This document shows, piece by piece, positions 20,509 to 32,257 of a stretch of DNA of 64,000 bases. Origin of the DNA: Heliopora coerulea (taxonomy: Eukaryota > Cnidaria > Anthozoa > Scleralcyonacea > Helioporidae); the NCBI GenBank assembly GCA_030142905.1, contig JASJOG010000016.1:1243001-1307000 (forward strand), given 5' to 3'. Positions within the stretch are counted from its first letter, which is position 1, and each line of letters begins with the position of its first letter. The position numbers and the translations under genes were made by a program. Below the pieces are notes generated by a model. It worked only from the letters and a program-made list of their open reading frames with translations. It was not told where the DNA came from and made no database searches.

Positions 20509-22161
20509 TCAGGTTTTCAATCCGGGTTGGGATGACATCAACATCAATAGGTCCCCCAGTTGTCGAGTGACTGCTGTAGGAAAATTTTCAAGTGATTCGT
20601 TACTGGCCGCCATCATTTTTCTCTCTCCTTGAAGAAACTTGATTAACTGAACGGCTAAGAGGGCTGAACCTTTGGGATTAAGGTGCAGTTTACTGCCGTT
20701 TAGGCCTGTACTATTTATACCAGAGTTATCTATGAAATAGAATCCATGTTTGGTGCATATCTGCTTTAGTTCCTCGTCAACTTCCTTTGTTTTTGTCGCT
20801 ACATCTATATCTTCCCTCAAAGTAACACCCGACACGCCAATTTTGGACTGTGGGACTTTAGCTTGAATACCAAATGCAAGATTTTCAATTTACGAGGCAC
20901 AGTGTTTAGCTGAGTCCATGGGGAGGTTGTTTGTTCCTGCATGGATAATTATGTGTGACGGTGATATTTGCTGGTCTATGGAATTGACTTGTTCAGTAAT
21001 CTCTTTAGCAGTCTTTCCGGGAAAAGTATATTTATGCGCCTTTTTCCTTGTCAACTTTCTTGGTTGAATGTTTTTAATTATCGAGTCTCCTATAAGGACT
21101 ACATCATTTCTTGATGGTGCATGTAATTTATTGTGATATTGTGGAGGGTCACTTAGTTGGCCATATCGTGACGTATCCGGATCTTCACCAGGGTTATTTT
21201 GTGGACTATTACGTTTTGTGGCTGATATCCGTTTATCTGTTCAACAGTTGATTCTTTTCTATGTTTGGCTTGTTCCACAATCTCTACATCATCACTTAAC
21301 ATCTCGTATCTATTATATGTTTCAACGTCAGAGTTAAGGTGTGTTTTTGTTGGTTGTTCACTTGCTCGAAGATTCTTACCGTTCGTTTGCCAGATATCTG
21401 AATGATTTTGACGTCCTTGATCATTATATGACGGTATAGCAGTGTTTGCTAGATTAGCGTCTGACTGGAGGATACGAATTGTTGTAATTAAACTCGCTTT
21501 TTCCTCTTCGGCGTTGTCTGCCTTAGTCTTAAGGTCAGCTAAAATATAAGACAGATTATTTAGTCTGTTTATTAGAGCGTCATTTTCTTTCCTTAAGTCC
21601 TCGTTTTCTTCGCACAGCCTTGAAAGTCCAAAGGAGAGATCGTTAACTGGTTGACTTGTATTTAATTTAGCAGAAATGTCCCAAATCTTCCTAAGGATTT
21701 AATGTTTATCCGATTCGATTTCAATAGTTAGATTATCTAGGCGAGAAGGCATTTAGCATGATCTCTTGGGACTCTTTGTTGGTTTCTTCATTTGTATCTT
21801 TATGCAAATCTGCTATTTCGTTTGCTTCGTCAACAACAATGGCGGATTTAACTGCCTCAGTTTCTGAGGTTTCATTCATCTGACAAATAGGCAAAAAACC
21901 CAGAATACCCTCATAAATTTGTTGCTTGATCTTTTCACAATAATCTCCTTGAATCTGAAGTACCTTTTTAGCTTGATACAACTTTTTCTAGGCTTGTTTA
22001 CCAGAGAATAGTTTAACATCTCCACCTGGCGATGACCACTTGCCGGTCAGCTTTAATTCCCTCCCGACAAAATCTTTAAGCTTCTTAAGATCAGCTCTCT
22101 ATCTAAACTTTGAATCTTCAATGGACAAATGCTCATAGTAGTTTAAACTTGCAGAACTCAT
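20509..22161 (-). pseudogene. LINE ORF1: Lys/Glu-rich N-terminus and SGNH esterase
   Basis: Start codon at 22161-22159 on the minus strand. N-terminal part: LKKLKDFVGRELKLTGKW, SSPGGDVKLF, then a Glu-rich segment (TEAVKSAIVVDEANEIADL). A charged middle follows. The C-terminal SGNH hydrolase domain starts at VVLIGDSIIKNIQPRKL near 21110-21070 (GDS block), continues with PSHIIIHAGTNNLPMDSA, and ends GLNGSKLHLNPKGSALLAVQ near 20690 (catalytic His region). ORF1 proteins bind LINE RNA; the esterase is a known CR1 feature of uncertain role. Several stops and frameshifts. Confidence 0.75.
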
Positions 22162-22590
22162 GTTAAATAAATTCACCAAGAATGATCAATTTGAAAGCCC
22201 TCCTCGCTAGAAATTCTTCTCCCTCACCGTTTAAGAGTGATAAGAGTCACTCTTAATGATAAAATTTAATTTCTTCAGGCTCCGCCACTACACCAGATTC
22301 CCAACAGATTCACCTGGCCTCTTCTCTAACCTACAGCTTGTCGAATTTTGACTACTCAAGCGGCGTAAGAAACCCCAAGAAACACAATAAATGAACTCGA
22401 AAAAGTTTCAATGGATTTTTTACAGTTTGTTTTCGGAGAAAAACAAATTTCTGAAAAATCATAAACAATTTACTTAAATGAGCCATGTTTCCCCTTTTAG
22501 CTAATCACCAATATTTTGCAAGAGAAAGAACAATAGGTTTTAATGAGGGTCAGTAATTATAACTGGTAATTACTTTGGCACACTGCGTTG

Positions 22591-22647
22591 TTGGGTATAA
22601 TGCAAACAGCTGAGGCCGTAGGCCGCAGCTGCTTGCATTATACCCAA
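22591..22647. repeat. fold-back palindrome
   Basis: TTGGGTATAATGCAAACAGC pairs with GCTGCTTGCATTATACCCAA around a GC-rich centre GGCCGTAGGCC. It shares the outer-arm plus GC-hairpin design with those at 19651-19757 and 40623-40716. Confidence 0.7.
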
Positions 22648-22708
22648 TAATATTGTGGTTGTTAAACATCGTGGTGTTGCCAGACTGATTTATATATTTT
22701 ATATAGAC

Positions 22709-22716
22709 TAATTTCC
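22709..22716 (+). repeat. 8-bp target-site duplication, left
   Basis: TAATTTCC directly before the left hAT terminus; the identical 8-mer follows the right terminus at 25978-25985. Confidence 0.9.
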
Positions 22717-25700
22717 CAGTGGCGTGCTGATGTCTCGTAGGAGGAGGGGGCAAGATGTCGTTCCGGCGCCACCTTGCCCATTTCGTTATTATTTAAGAAA
22801 AATATAAAAACCATCACCCCTCTCCCTAAAGAATTTTATTGATTCTCAAAACAACAAAGCAATATATATATATTGATATTTAATATTTAACTGATTATTT
22901 AGCCCATGTCCTGGCAGCTCTTCTTTGTGTTCCAAAAAGTCTCAGGCATGTCGGTTAAGTTGCATTTTTGGCATTCCCTTCTTTCAATGTTCATAATTGC
23001 CAAGTTTGTCAGTCGGTCTTGGTTCATGGATGTTCTTAGGTGTGTTTTTATCAACTTCAGCTTACTGAAAGAGCGTTCACACGATGCTATTTTCAGAACG
23101 ATTTTTAAGGCGACCTGTAAGCTAGGAACACATCCTCGCCGTAAATGATGACAAATCGTAACAGTTCAAGTGGCGTCGTTGGTCGAATTATGTCCGTGTT
23201 GTTTCGTTTTTTCAGTATCATTTGGCAGTCAAGAATGTCTCTGTAAAGTTCGTCCCCGTCGATGTCAGTACCAAAAAATTCCCCAGTTATCTTACACTGC
23301 GTAGAAAGGTCGTCGTCTGTATTCAATAGGAGTGGCCTATGTTTAGCAGAAAACCAAAGCTCCTGTCAAGTATTCCCAGTCTCTCAAAGCGGCCAGTCAT
23401 CTCCATTGTCAAGCGATCCATAATGCTTAGCAGCGTGCGCTTCATTTCGTCAACAGTGGACAGTCCTTCATCTTCTGATTGCTCACCTGGCATCCGTGTT
23501 CTTCTCCGCCGCCTGTTGTTAATTTGCAATCCCCATTCTTCACACTTCTCTTATCCAAAATTGATCGCGGCTTCACATACTGCCTCTCTTTCTTCTGTGA
23601 TCCTTCTTTGCAGTGCCTTAATGTCGCCTGCCGCTTCTTTAAAATTCATGGTTTTATCTTGCAACCGTTTCTGGACGCGATCAATTCAACCAAGCACTTT
23701 CTCCCAAAACGATAGCATCGTCAAGAACGAAAAGGTCTGGATCCGGTGGTGCTGCTGGTCAGCGGTCACTTCTAGTGTCAGCATTGTTGTCATCCCTCAT
23801 TGCTTCCAGTAGGTCGACAATTTCGTTTATTTTTGACAGAAGGACTTTGCAAGCTTCATATCTGGCACTCCATCTTTCCTCAACTTCTCTTTTAAGACTG
23901 ACGCCAGTGTTTGTCTTCAACTTTTCCCATCGCTGAGTTGATCGTGAAAAGTACGTGAATAATGATTGTACTGATCAAAAAAAATGTCCCAGCTGGTACA
24001 TGGTCGCGGACTGCGTGAACACCAACAAGGTTCAGCGAATGCTTGTCACATTTTAGGTACAGCGCTTTTGGATTTCTTTGGAGGATGCGTTCCTGGACTC
24101 CCGATACGTGACCAGACATTACAGAAGCATTATCATAACACTGCGATCTGCAGTCCGTTAGATCAAGTCTGTCCTCTTCTAATTTCTCAACTATCACCTT
24201 CTCAATACTTTCCGCTTCCTTTCCTTCACGTTCGACGAAGTCGATGAACACTTCTTTTACTTCTGCTGTTTTTTCTTCGTAATCAATATCTACAAATTGG
24301 ATGACTTCTGATAGTTGTTCTTGTTATAAGTCAGGCGTTGAGTGGAAAACTATTCCAAAATGCTTGTTCCTTTTTATTGCTTTGACAAGAGATTGACGAG
24401 TGGAATTACCGATTAGTTCAATGAATTTGCTCTGCATTTTGTTTGCTAAAAAAGAAACGTTTTGGGGATTATTTTTTGTCCGATCAAGATGTTCTCTTAT
24501 AAGGCTGTCATATTCGCTGTGGAAATCCAGTAAAGCAAGAAAATTGCCAAGATTCTCAGAGGCGCTTGTACCCAGCTGTTCACGATGCCCGCGAAATGGG
24601 ATATTTTGCTGCGCCAAAATCCGAGTGCAATGAAGTAAACGCTTCACAATTTCACCCCATTTTTCTCTTTGGGTTGCATGTTAGTCCGGCATCCACGGTC
24701 TTATGAAGGGATAATCTACGCTCAAATTCCTTCCACGTACAGAGAGACTCGCGATGAAACCGTGACTCTTTATGTCCACACAATTTTTCGCCGAATTTTT
24801 TCCACTTTGCAAACCCATCTGCAGTTTCAAAGAATGACTTTGGTTATGTGGCGCTTCGGAAAAAAGCAAGCAACAAAAACAATATACTGAATTCATCTTC
24901 GAGGAATAACATAAACAGTTTCTCTTTATCACCCTTCCATCTTTGAGCCGTTTTGTAAACCAAAACTCTGTTAATCTTCGCTGATTCGAGTCAATTCTAA
25001 ACTGAACATCTTTGTTTTGGAAATGCGCCGGGCCTAGCATAACCATGTGATCTCGAAGAGGGCGAGAAACTCGAGGTCCACTATCACGGACAGGAAAGTC
25101 TAAATAACTAACATCTTTTTCTCGTATTACTGGGTGACCATGATGATCTACATCACAAGGTTGGTGATCTGGCAAATCTGCTGATGTCCGTGTTTCTCTA
25201 GGAAAAAATCATGCGTTTATTGAATGGATTATCTGCAATATGCTTCTTTATTGTTTAATAGCAAGATGACATAAACATTGCTATTATTTTAATTGTTATA
25301 TCTCATTATCGCAATATTAATAATAATATTATTCTCTTTATTCAATTCAAGAGCTACTTTTTAAAGAATTTCAAATTACAGCAGTTAATGTTTATAGATT
25401 TGATATCAAACGCTATTTACTTGTCGGTTGTGTCCTTAATGGATAACGGGTCATCTTTGGCGAGGTTTACTGCTTGTTCCACTTCGACCACTGGCGGAAA
25501 TTCAGAAGATTCGCATTCACGTTGGTCTCTACATCGCTCTTGTTTATTTTCAGCGCCTTTCAACAAAAAGTTTGTCAGAAACGTACTCGATTTTGCGCCA
25601 TCGAACTCTTCTTGTTTTCTCCTTTTCCTACCTTGTGCACCAGATTCTTTTGCTCGTTTATACATTGCACATGCTAACGCTTAGTTATTATCATGTAAAT

Positions 25701-25977
25701 ATGGCAATGGGACAGGAGGCAATGAGCCGGCGAACTATCTTTGGGCGAATACTTAGTGTAATTATTTTATAATGTAACAAGAACGAGACAGGCACGGCCG
25801 TCCGTATTTTGACTATTTTGAGAAGATTCTCGAACAAATGGAGGGCATTTTAGTTTCAAAGATAGACTAATACTTTCTTAAAAAATTTCCCGGTATATAT
25901 TTGGAATTTTGGCGCCCCCTTTAACCTGGCGCCAGGGGGCAAGTGCCCTTCCCTGCCCCCCTCTCGGCACGCCACTG
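22717..25977 (-). mobile_element. hAT-superfamily DNA transposon, complete ends
   Basis: 3261 bp bounded by inverted CAGTGGCGTGC termini and exact 8-bp TAATTTCC duplications, the hallmark of hAT insertion. It encodes one minus-strand DUF4371/ZMYM-like transposase, now broken by stops. The element lies in the long host intron between exons 4 and 5. Confidence 0.93.
22905..25665 (-). pseudogene. hAT transposase (DUF4371/ZMYM1-like), two exons, broken
   Basis: Exon 1 starts at 25665 (MYKRAKESGAQGRKRRKQEE, a basic likely nuclear-targeting start) and ends at 25421. A 223-bp intron (25198-25420, GTAAAT...TTTTCCTAG) rejoins the frame exactly. Exon 2 has the TTF-type zinc-finger region (VSYLDFPVRD, RRLTEFWFTKRL, YCFCCLLFSE), LKCDKHSLNLVGVHAV and YDNASVMSGHVSGVQ of the RNase-H-like core, and the C-terminal dimerisation motif CERSFSKLKLIKTHLR near 23050. 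Stops near 24681 and 24324 and a ruined segment 23330-23890 inactivate it. Confidence 0.85.
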
Positions 25978-25985
25978 TAATTTCC
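25978..25985 (+). repeat. 8-bp target-site duplication, right
   Basis: TAATTTCC, identical to 22709-22716. From 25986 to 26640 nothing is recognised apart from imperfect TTCTTCTACTTAGATCT repeats at 26365-26460. Confidence 0.9.
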
Positions 25986-26647
25986 TGATCATGGTCTATA
26001 CATACAATGTAAATTGTTTAACAAATGAGTCTTCGTCCAGTTGACTTGCTTATTCAACTGAGCATTAAATCATAACGTTGGCTCATCTCTCGTTCATGAC
26101 TAAGGGAACTGACAATTGCATGAAAGCAAAGTCCCAATTTTCAAATTCTCATTTACAATAAAAATTCCGGAGTGTCAGTTCTACATATACTGTTCGAAAA
26201 GAGCGAAACACGTGCTGCTTAAGTGTAGTCCTTCTTGAACAATTGTGGGATACTTGCCGATCTAAATGACCGGCTTGTTGACTAACGGTTCAAACACTTC
26301 TTCCTCACTAAAGTCGAGCCCTATGTTGTTTCAAACTCTGTTTCCCCATCCCAGCTGTCAATTATGTTTTTCTTCTACTTAGATCTTACTAAGTAAGATC
26401 CCACTAGATTCCTCTTCTTAAATCCTTTTTCTTCTACTTAGATCTACTTACTTCTTACTTAGATTCCCTTCATTCCATGAAGCTCTGTTGTGGTTTGAGT
26501 CTAGGTAGTCTTTCTCGATAGTCTTTCTCGGTAGTCTAAAGAACATGGAATACTCGGTAGTCTTTGTAGCTTTTATAGCCTTGATAACTTGGGAAGCTCA
26601 AATGAGATTCACTCCAGAAGTAGCGAAGATGATTTATCAGCCAAAGT

Positions 26648-28205
26648 TTGGTGCTGACTGCTCCAGCACTAGTGCTTGTCGATCTCGAGCGAAACGCTTT
26701 CACCAGTACTTTCCAAATTGAAAGGAAACTGCCTATTTGTGGTGATGTATCTCCAAATCCTGGACCGAAGAGAACAAACAGTAAACTGAAATATCCCTAC
26801 GGTGAATGTGCAAGAACTATGAGAAAGAAACAAGACGCCATTTTGTGTGCTCGATATAACGTTTGGTCACACGCAAAATGTCTACGATTATCTAAATCAA
26901 GTTTCCAATATTTCTGAAGCATCCGGAAATTGAATGGACGTGTGCATTATGTTCTCTGCCTAATTTTAGTGATTCTTTCTTCGACGAATATCAAAATGAA
27001 GTCGACACAACTTTAATGGACGATCTGCCTGCCGGGGAGGAAGCTCAAGTTGATATCAGACATGTGAGGGTTAACAATGAGAAACAATGCATTATATTGC
27101 TGACTTGAGCATCAACAGTCTACCAAATAAATTTGTAGAGATGAAGGAATGGCTGAGGTCTGATGCATTCTAAATCTTTTCGGTACAGGAAACCAAGATT
27201 GATCACACATTCTCAAACACTCATTTTCATGTCGATGGTTATAACCTTTTTCGCCGGGGCAGAGTGAAGGGAGGCGGAGGTATCGCTGTCTATATTAAAC
27301 GGGACAGCATTACTCCCTCATGCAAGAAACAAACTGGAAAACAGCTGGAATCTATTCAATTTGACCTGGAAATCAGCCAAAGAGAGTTTGCGTTAATAAG
27401 TGCATACAAACCACCCTCCACTGATAATATAATATTTACAAGCAAACTGACTACCTTATTGCACGAAGCCACTTGTATATCTGAGAACGTGATTTGTGTT
27501 GGAGATTTAAATTGCAATATAATTGATCCACTTCAGAACAGCAAGCAGGGGAAATGTCTACGATCTAAACAGCTTCATCACAAGTCCAACCAGGATATCT
27601 ACAAATAAAGCGTCGTGTTTGGATGTTATCCTTACAAATGTACCAGCATAATCGAAAGATTCTGATATTATAGAAACTGGTGTAAGCGATCACAGCTTAT
27701 TTTATGTTGTGTTAAATACTAAGCTGTTGCGCCCAAAAGCCGAAACTAAAATCATACGATTCTTCAAGTACTCCGATCAGGAAGCTTTCCTCAGTGACTT
27801 AAAAACAGTGTGCCATTCTCTGTTTCATATGTTTTTGATGATCCGGATGATATTTACTTGTGCTGGGAGAAACTTTACAATCACGTTCTGGATGGATCAT
27901 GCACATGTTATAACGATGAAAAAACGACGGTCCATCGGCTCTAAATTCATTACAACTGATATTCGAGAGGCTAAGAGAAAGCGCGATTGATTAAAGAAAA
28001 AAATTCCATAAATCTAGAAACTCGCTGGACTGGGAAAATTATTGAGTGATGCAGAATAATGTTGTGAGCATGAGACGAAAAGCAATACAGGGAAATTATA
28101 AACAACTTTGTGAAGACAAATATGCAGATGAAAGGCAATTTTCCATTACAATCAAACCTTAATTAATTCACGCAAGAGACAACACAATGGATGCATTAAT
28201 TTGAA
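26648..28205 (+). pseudogene. LINE fragment: 2A-like motif, PHD-like finger, endonuclease
   Basis: Plus-strand decayed ORF of a CR1/L2-type LINE. It has KLPICGDVSPNPGP (2A-like, 26738-26767), then a PHD-like finger (YGECARTMRKK, DAILCARYNVWSHAKC, and after a stop EWTCALCSLP), then the endonuclease: SVQETKIDHTF, GGGGIAVYIKRDS, VICVGDLNCNI and, further on, the segment after a decayed S-D-H (VSDHSLF). Frameshifts near 26917, 27120 and 27610. It is cut off near 28205 before any RT and meets a LINE in the other orientation. Confidence 0.8.
26738..26767 (+). other. 2A-like peptide motif
   Basis: Codons for CGDVSPNPGP. The NPGP core and upstream GDV match the ribosome-skipping 2A signature, although the usual E-x before NPGP is SP here, which may weaken it. 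Confidence 0.55.
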
Positions 28206-28214
28206 GGGCAACAA

Positions 28215-28850
28215 TAAAATGATAATGATAATGATAGATTTTTTTATTTGGTAAAACTTGCAGCCATAAGCTGAATTATGTTTACATTACAAAATACATT
28301 CACTTCTACTATGTTACACCAGTTCTACAATTTACCTGGAACTAACGGAAGTTTAGAAACGATAGGGTACAAATTACTATAATGGACCATTTTTGAAAAG
28401 GTCGATTCTAATATTAAGTGTTATTCAATCTAAAATACTAAAATTGGTTAAGATTCCAATGCGTTTGCGATAAAAAACTGTTTTTAAAACGGTTTGTTCT
28501 AAAGGTTACATTAAACTTATGTTTGGTCCTAAGATCGGTAGCATAGGTGTTGCGAGGAGGGAGAAATTCATGAAGTTTGTGGTTTTCGTCACTCATGATA
28601 TCCAGGAAAAGATTATTTGTTATCTTTTCTCTTCTGGTACTGAGATGTTCGAGGCCAGTAAATATCAGCGCATCTGCATATGAGGTCCAGGGGTAGATTA
28701 TTTTCAACGCTCTTTTTTGAATCATTTCCAGGTCATTGGATAGGTAGTTGGACAGGCTGTTGTGAAAGATCGGGCATGCATATTCCAAGATTGGTCTAAT
28801 ACATGTGCTGTAAAATACAATTAATTCCTTAATCCCAACTTTGGCTCGTT
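28215..28850 (-). pseudogene. LINE RT C-terminal region and 3' UTR
   Basis: Open 28788-28438 on the minus strand: MEYACPIFHNSLSNYLSNDL, EMIQKRALKIIYP, HKLHEFLPPRN, and a tail ending NSFL. This is the conserved region after the RT of CR1/L2-like LINEs. The 3' UTR follows to 28215, with a TCATTA-type microsatellite tail (28218-28240 on the plus strand). Truncated upstream. Confidence 0.75.
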
Positions 28851-28974
28851 TGAGTTGTGAAACTGTGGATCTTCGGCGGGAACTTCAGCCCATTCCGAGT
28901 AATCCTCTTGGTTTAGCTTTACCCTTTGTTTTCTACATGTGAGAAAATTTATAATCCAGTTGACAACCCAAATT

Positions 28975-29200
28975 ATTAAAATCATTAGGGACCAAAGAGT
29001 CTGTACAGTTTTTACAACTATTAACAATGAACGGGCTCCTACAGGTATAAAAGAGCTAACAGAGTTCAGAAATACTAAATATGATCTGAAGGGAAACAAT
29101 ATTTTACAACTGCCAAAGGCCAATACCTCTACTTATGGTTTGAAATCATGGCGTTACCTTGCGATAAAATTGTAGAATTTCATGCCTGACAGACAGAAGT
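28975..29200 (+). pseudogene. LINE ORF2 extreme C-terminus, plus strand
   Basis: TEFRNTKYDLKGNNILQLPK, NTSTYGLKSWRYLAIKLWNF and MPDRQK recall the terminal segment of another LINE type (Y-x-L-R ... Y-G-x-x-S-x-x-Y-x-x-x-x-L-W-N). It is a small remnant in opposite orientation to its neighbour. 29201-29683 is AT-rich intron without features. Confidence 0.55.
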
Positions 29201-29683
29201 ATCAGAACATTTAAGGCTTTTTAAAATAGTAATAAGAAACTTGACTTATCGGACTTTTTATTTAAGTGCATATATGACACTGTCCTATTTTTATAACATT
29301 TAGTGAGTTTAGGAATTTTAATGATTTGACATCATTAATAATTTACTTGTGATTATATTATATTTAATTTTACTTTATCTTAATTGTGAAATACCTGTAA
29401 ACTAGCTGGCATGTCATTGCAGACTTCGTCGCGATGTCGCACCCTATTCAGCTAAGTATACGACACATTAAATATATTTATGTATCTTTCTTATCTATTT
29501 AAGAAAAAGCAGCTTTCTTGATAGTTTAATATAAATTTTCTCAAGAACTTTGTTTGAAACGTTTCCCACGCTTTTCCCGTGCTACATTGAGATATAGAGC
29601 TTGCTTGGCGGCCAATCAAATGCGGTATCATAATACATCTATGTTAGTGTGTTTATTCTCACCATTAACGATTTTTTAAACAG

Positions 29684-30001
29684 ATTTACGAATTATCCCA
29701 AGCAGTCCAGAAAGCCCAAATGAGGGAAGACTTGAAATATTTCATCGAGGTGAATGGGGAACGATTTGCGATGATCTCTGGGATATTAGAGATGCAAATG
29801 TTGCATGCAGACAGCTTGGTTATGAAAATGCTTCAAGAGCTCTTCAAGGTCATGAGGTTCCGGATGGAAGTGGTAGAATTTGGTTGGACGACGTCAGATG
29901 TGATGGAACTGAAACAAGCCTTACGTTTTGTCGTCATAGAGGATTTGGAAATGAAAATTGCGATCACAGTGAAGACGCTGGAGTCATTTGTATAATTCAA
30001 G
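29684..30001 (+). CDS. host gene exon 5: SRCR domain
   Basis: Acceptor TTTTTTAAACAG|AT and donor CAAG|GTAGGA bound 318 bp in phase 1-1. The reading is a full scavenger receptor cysteine-rich domain: GRLEIFHRGEWGTICDDLWD, ANVACRQLGYENASRA, GSGRIWLDDVRCDGTE, LTFCRHRGFGNENCDHSED, AGVICI. Six Cys lie at typical positions for the group B-like pattern lacking one pair. SRCR domains mediate extracellular ligand binding. The large open frame that starts at 29720 is the wrong frame. Confidence 0.93.
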
Positions 30002-30119
30002 GTAGGAGAAATGATCAACATATTTTAAATAAGCAAATCTGGATATCATTTGTAACATAAAAATGAGAGCCCAGTTCATGATTTTTATGTGGAGAGGCAT
30101 AATGACAGAAATAAAACAT

Positions 30120-30970
30120 AAAGTATTTAAAACAACTTTACTAAAGTTTCGTTGCGGACGTGCAACATCTTCAGAGTGACCAATTTACAAATGTGACTAA
30201 AACCTATATATCTATTTACACGTGATGATAAATTACATGAGAGCTAAACAATAGGATTAGAGTGACAAGATGTAGGGAGACAAGAGGTGGGGCGACAAGA
30301 TGTAGGGTGACAGGAAAATAGAGATGAGATGAAATGAAATGAAGGGAAAAGAGGACCGCGTAAAACCAAGATAAAGAAAGGGGTATGGATGAGATGTTTT
30401 CGTTGAGAGAGGTTCTAAATTTCGATATAAGTAAGCTCTCTCGAAGGAGGAGCTCAAAGCTGGAGTTCGAACGACAGGAAGAGATGATAGTGAAATCATC
30501 AGGAGAGATGTGGTGAAGAGATTGATGTGCGTTGGCAAGAACGCTTGAAAGGGAATTCGTTGCAAGTTTCCTTCCCGTCAACCCCCATATGCTCTGAGAT
30601 TCGCGTATGAAAATGCTGGTGCGTTTGGCCGAAATACAATGCTCGGCAGCATTGACACGAGCATTTATAAATAATACGCGAACTCATCAGCTTCGGGATT
30701 CGGTCTTTGAAGGAAAAGAAACCCGATAGTCGTCTGCCTGACTGGAAGATGAAACGCACGGTAACGTGTGGTAAAGCAGAGGAACATAGTTTAGCAATTT
30801 GAGTTCGAATTTGTAAAGAGTGTGAAGCTGTGAAAGGGAGAGAAAAGTTGAGAATAGTTTTGTCAGGTGTGTTTGAGTTTCGTGTGGGCGGACTGAACAG
30901 TTTTTCGAGAAAGACTCTACTACAGCGGTCAGGGAAAATGTCAGGATATAGCCATCATTTGTAACGTTTC
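30120..30970 (-). mobile_element. 5'-truncated PLE: GIY-YIG endonuclease part
   Basis: Minus-strand reading from about 30970: LFSPPTRNSNTPDKTIL, PHVTVRFIFQSGRRLSGFF, SFKDRIPKLMSSRIIYKC, then SCQCCRALYFGQTHQHFHTR and ISEHMGV; a frameshift at about 30580 leads to LTGRKLATNS and the C-terminal LLRESLLISKF. Only the region after the RT is left. The ribozyme-like block is at 30141-30174. Confidence 0.8.
30141..30174 (-). ncRNA. hammerhead-ribozyme-like block in PLE tail
   Basis: On the minus strand: CTGAAGA, T, GTTGC, ACGTCC, GCAAC, GAAAC, TTTAG. Helix II (GTTGC/GCAAC) is perfect. The arrangement is the same as at 51331-51363 and 54500-54532. Confidence 0.5.
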
Positions 30971-31466
30971 AAAAATCTTAAGGTGTGTGGCGACGATATC
31001 AATGTGTAAAGTCTTTCACTAAAATTTGAAAAGGTTACTAAATAAAAGTGACTATTACATCTTTTAAATTAAAATGAAAGCATACAGAATAAGAAATTTT
31101 TTTTTATCGTCCGACATTACATTTACTTGTGAAATTGATTAATTTCAAAGTTTTCTCTTAAAAATATTCCCGTTCCACAGTGTGGTTTAACATTTAAGCT
31201 CACTGACATTAGTGTACAGAAAGGTTATGTTCTACTCCTATTGTGGGTTACAGTTATTGAGTTACCAACCTGTATACTACTTTTATAATACTCATTAAGA
31301 ATTGATGAGGAAAAAACAAAAGTAGTTAAAGTTTAATCAGTTGTTGCATATATGATACAACCACATATGTTGTATCAACTAATACAACCACTGATTTACA
31401 TGAAATCTTCGTGCTATCTTCTTTCCTAAAATCGTGTCCGCGTTGTATCGAATATACAATCACTAG

Positions 31467-31609
31467 ACTTTGGCTATAAATTGGATATTCGATGTAACAA
31501 AGCGGCTCATGTTGTAAACATTACTTATAAGCAAGGACTTTTTATTGGTTCACTGGTTCGCACCGCAAAGTTTAAAACTCCACAGGCTTCTTTCATGAGT
31601 AAACATACG
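31467..31609 (+). CDS. possible exon (phase 1 to 0), unconfirmed
   Basis: After ATCACTAG, the frame reads FGYKLDIRCNKAAHVVNITY, KQGLFIGSLVRTAKF and KTPQASFMSKHT, then ACG|GTAAAG. The reading looks extracellular (N-x-T sequon, Cys). However, using it between exon 5 and the EGF exon would break the otherwise perfect phase-1 chain unless an unseen exon compensates, and the acceptor tract is weak. Confidence 0.25.
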
Positions 31610-31702
31610 GTAAAGGTACACTAAATTGTGGTTTTGAGAATTTACAGAAAGAAGTAAGTCTTTGTAAAATTAAAATTTAACTAAAAATAGTCATTTCTTC
31701 AG

Positions 31703-31826
31703 AACGAAAACTGATTTGTTGCTCTCCGGTCAATCGACAAAAACGTACTATTTTTGTGAGAAAAGTTCATGGTTTTATAAATGTTTTAACTCAACTGCTT
31801 GTTCTTTTGAGGCTATGGGACCTGAG
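31703..31826 (+). CDS. possible exon (phase 2 to 0), unconfirmed
   Basis: After TTTCTTCAG the frame needing two upstream bases reads TKTDLLLSGQSTKTYYFCEK, SSWFYKCFNSTACSFEAMG, then GAG|GTAATA. Three Cys and an N-S-T sequon give an extracellular look. Its start phase matches neither exon 5 nor the 31467-31609 candidate. Confidence 0.25.
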
Positions 31827-32257
31827 GTAATATTTTAAAGAGAGAAAGAAGATTCGTGGTTGCAAAATAATGCTTCTTATGCTGTTTGAAGCAATGGATT
31901 ATCTAATTCTGATTGCTTTCTCAATTTATCCCATTTTCTATTATCTTGAAGTTTTATCTAAGAAATACTAATAAATTTGCACCGGTTTATTGATGGCTAT
32001 GTCCATCTGCCCAGACAGTAGCCTTGAAATGAAAATAGATCTGAATGACTTTATGTGAACAGAGTGCGTAAACATCATATATGTGTAAGCTTGTTAGTAT
32101 AAGAAACGTGATATGCAGATACTCGTCATGTTAAAATCCTCAGAAAATGTTTCTGAATTCCAAGTGTAAATCAAACTCCAAACCTTCTGATGGTCAGTAA
32201 GATATTTTTGGGAATTATTTTATACCAATTTGAAGAACAAATCTTTGCAGATACTGC

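Larger units (their letters stand above)
16607..22165 (-). mobile_element. CR1/L2-like LINE, long decayed copy with nested insertions
   Basis: Minus-strand element with ORF1 (20509-22161, coiled-coil-like region plus SGNH esterase) and ORF2 (16620-19640, apurinic-type endonuclease, RT, C-terminal region). It is interrupted by a second LINE 3' end with a GATA tail (18106-18535) and by a TIR/palindrome block (19651-20400). Loss of its own 3' end coincides with the PLE junction at 16605. An esterase-bearing ORF1 is known from CR1-clade LINEs; the clade call follows from that and from RT motifs. Confidence 0.75.

Noticed and set aside
29720..29995. 91-codon ORF over the SRCR exon
   Set aside because: Wrong frame; the frame used from the acceptor at 29684 gives a complete SRCR domain.
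31190..31300. Possible exon after CCGTTCCACAG reading CGLTFKLTDISVQK
   Set aside because: The frame required by exon 5 (phase 1) has a stop; the only usable donor (GTTATG) is poor.
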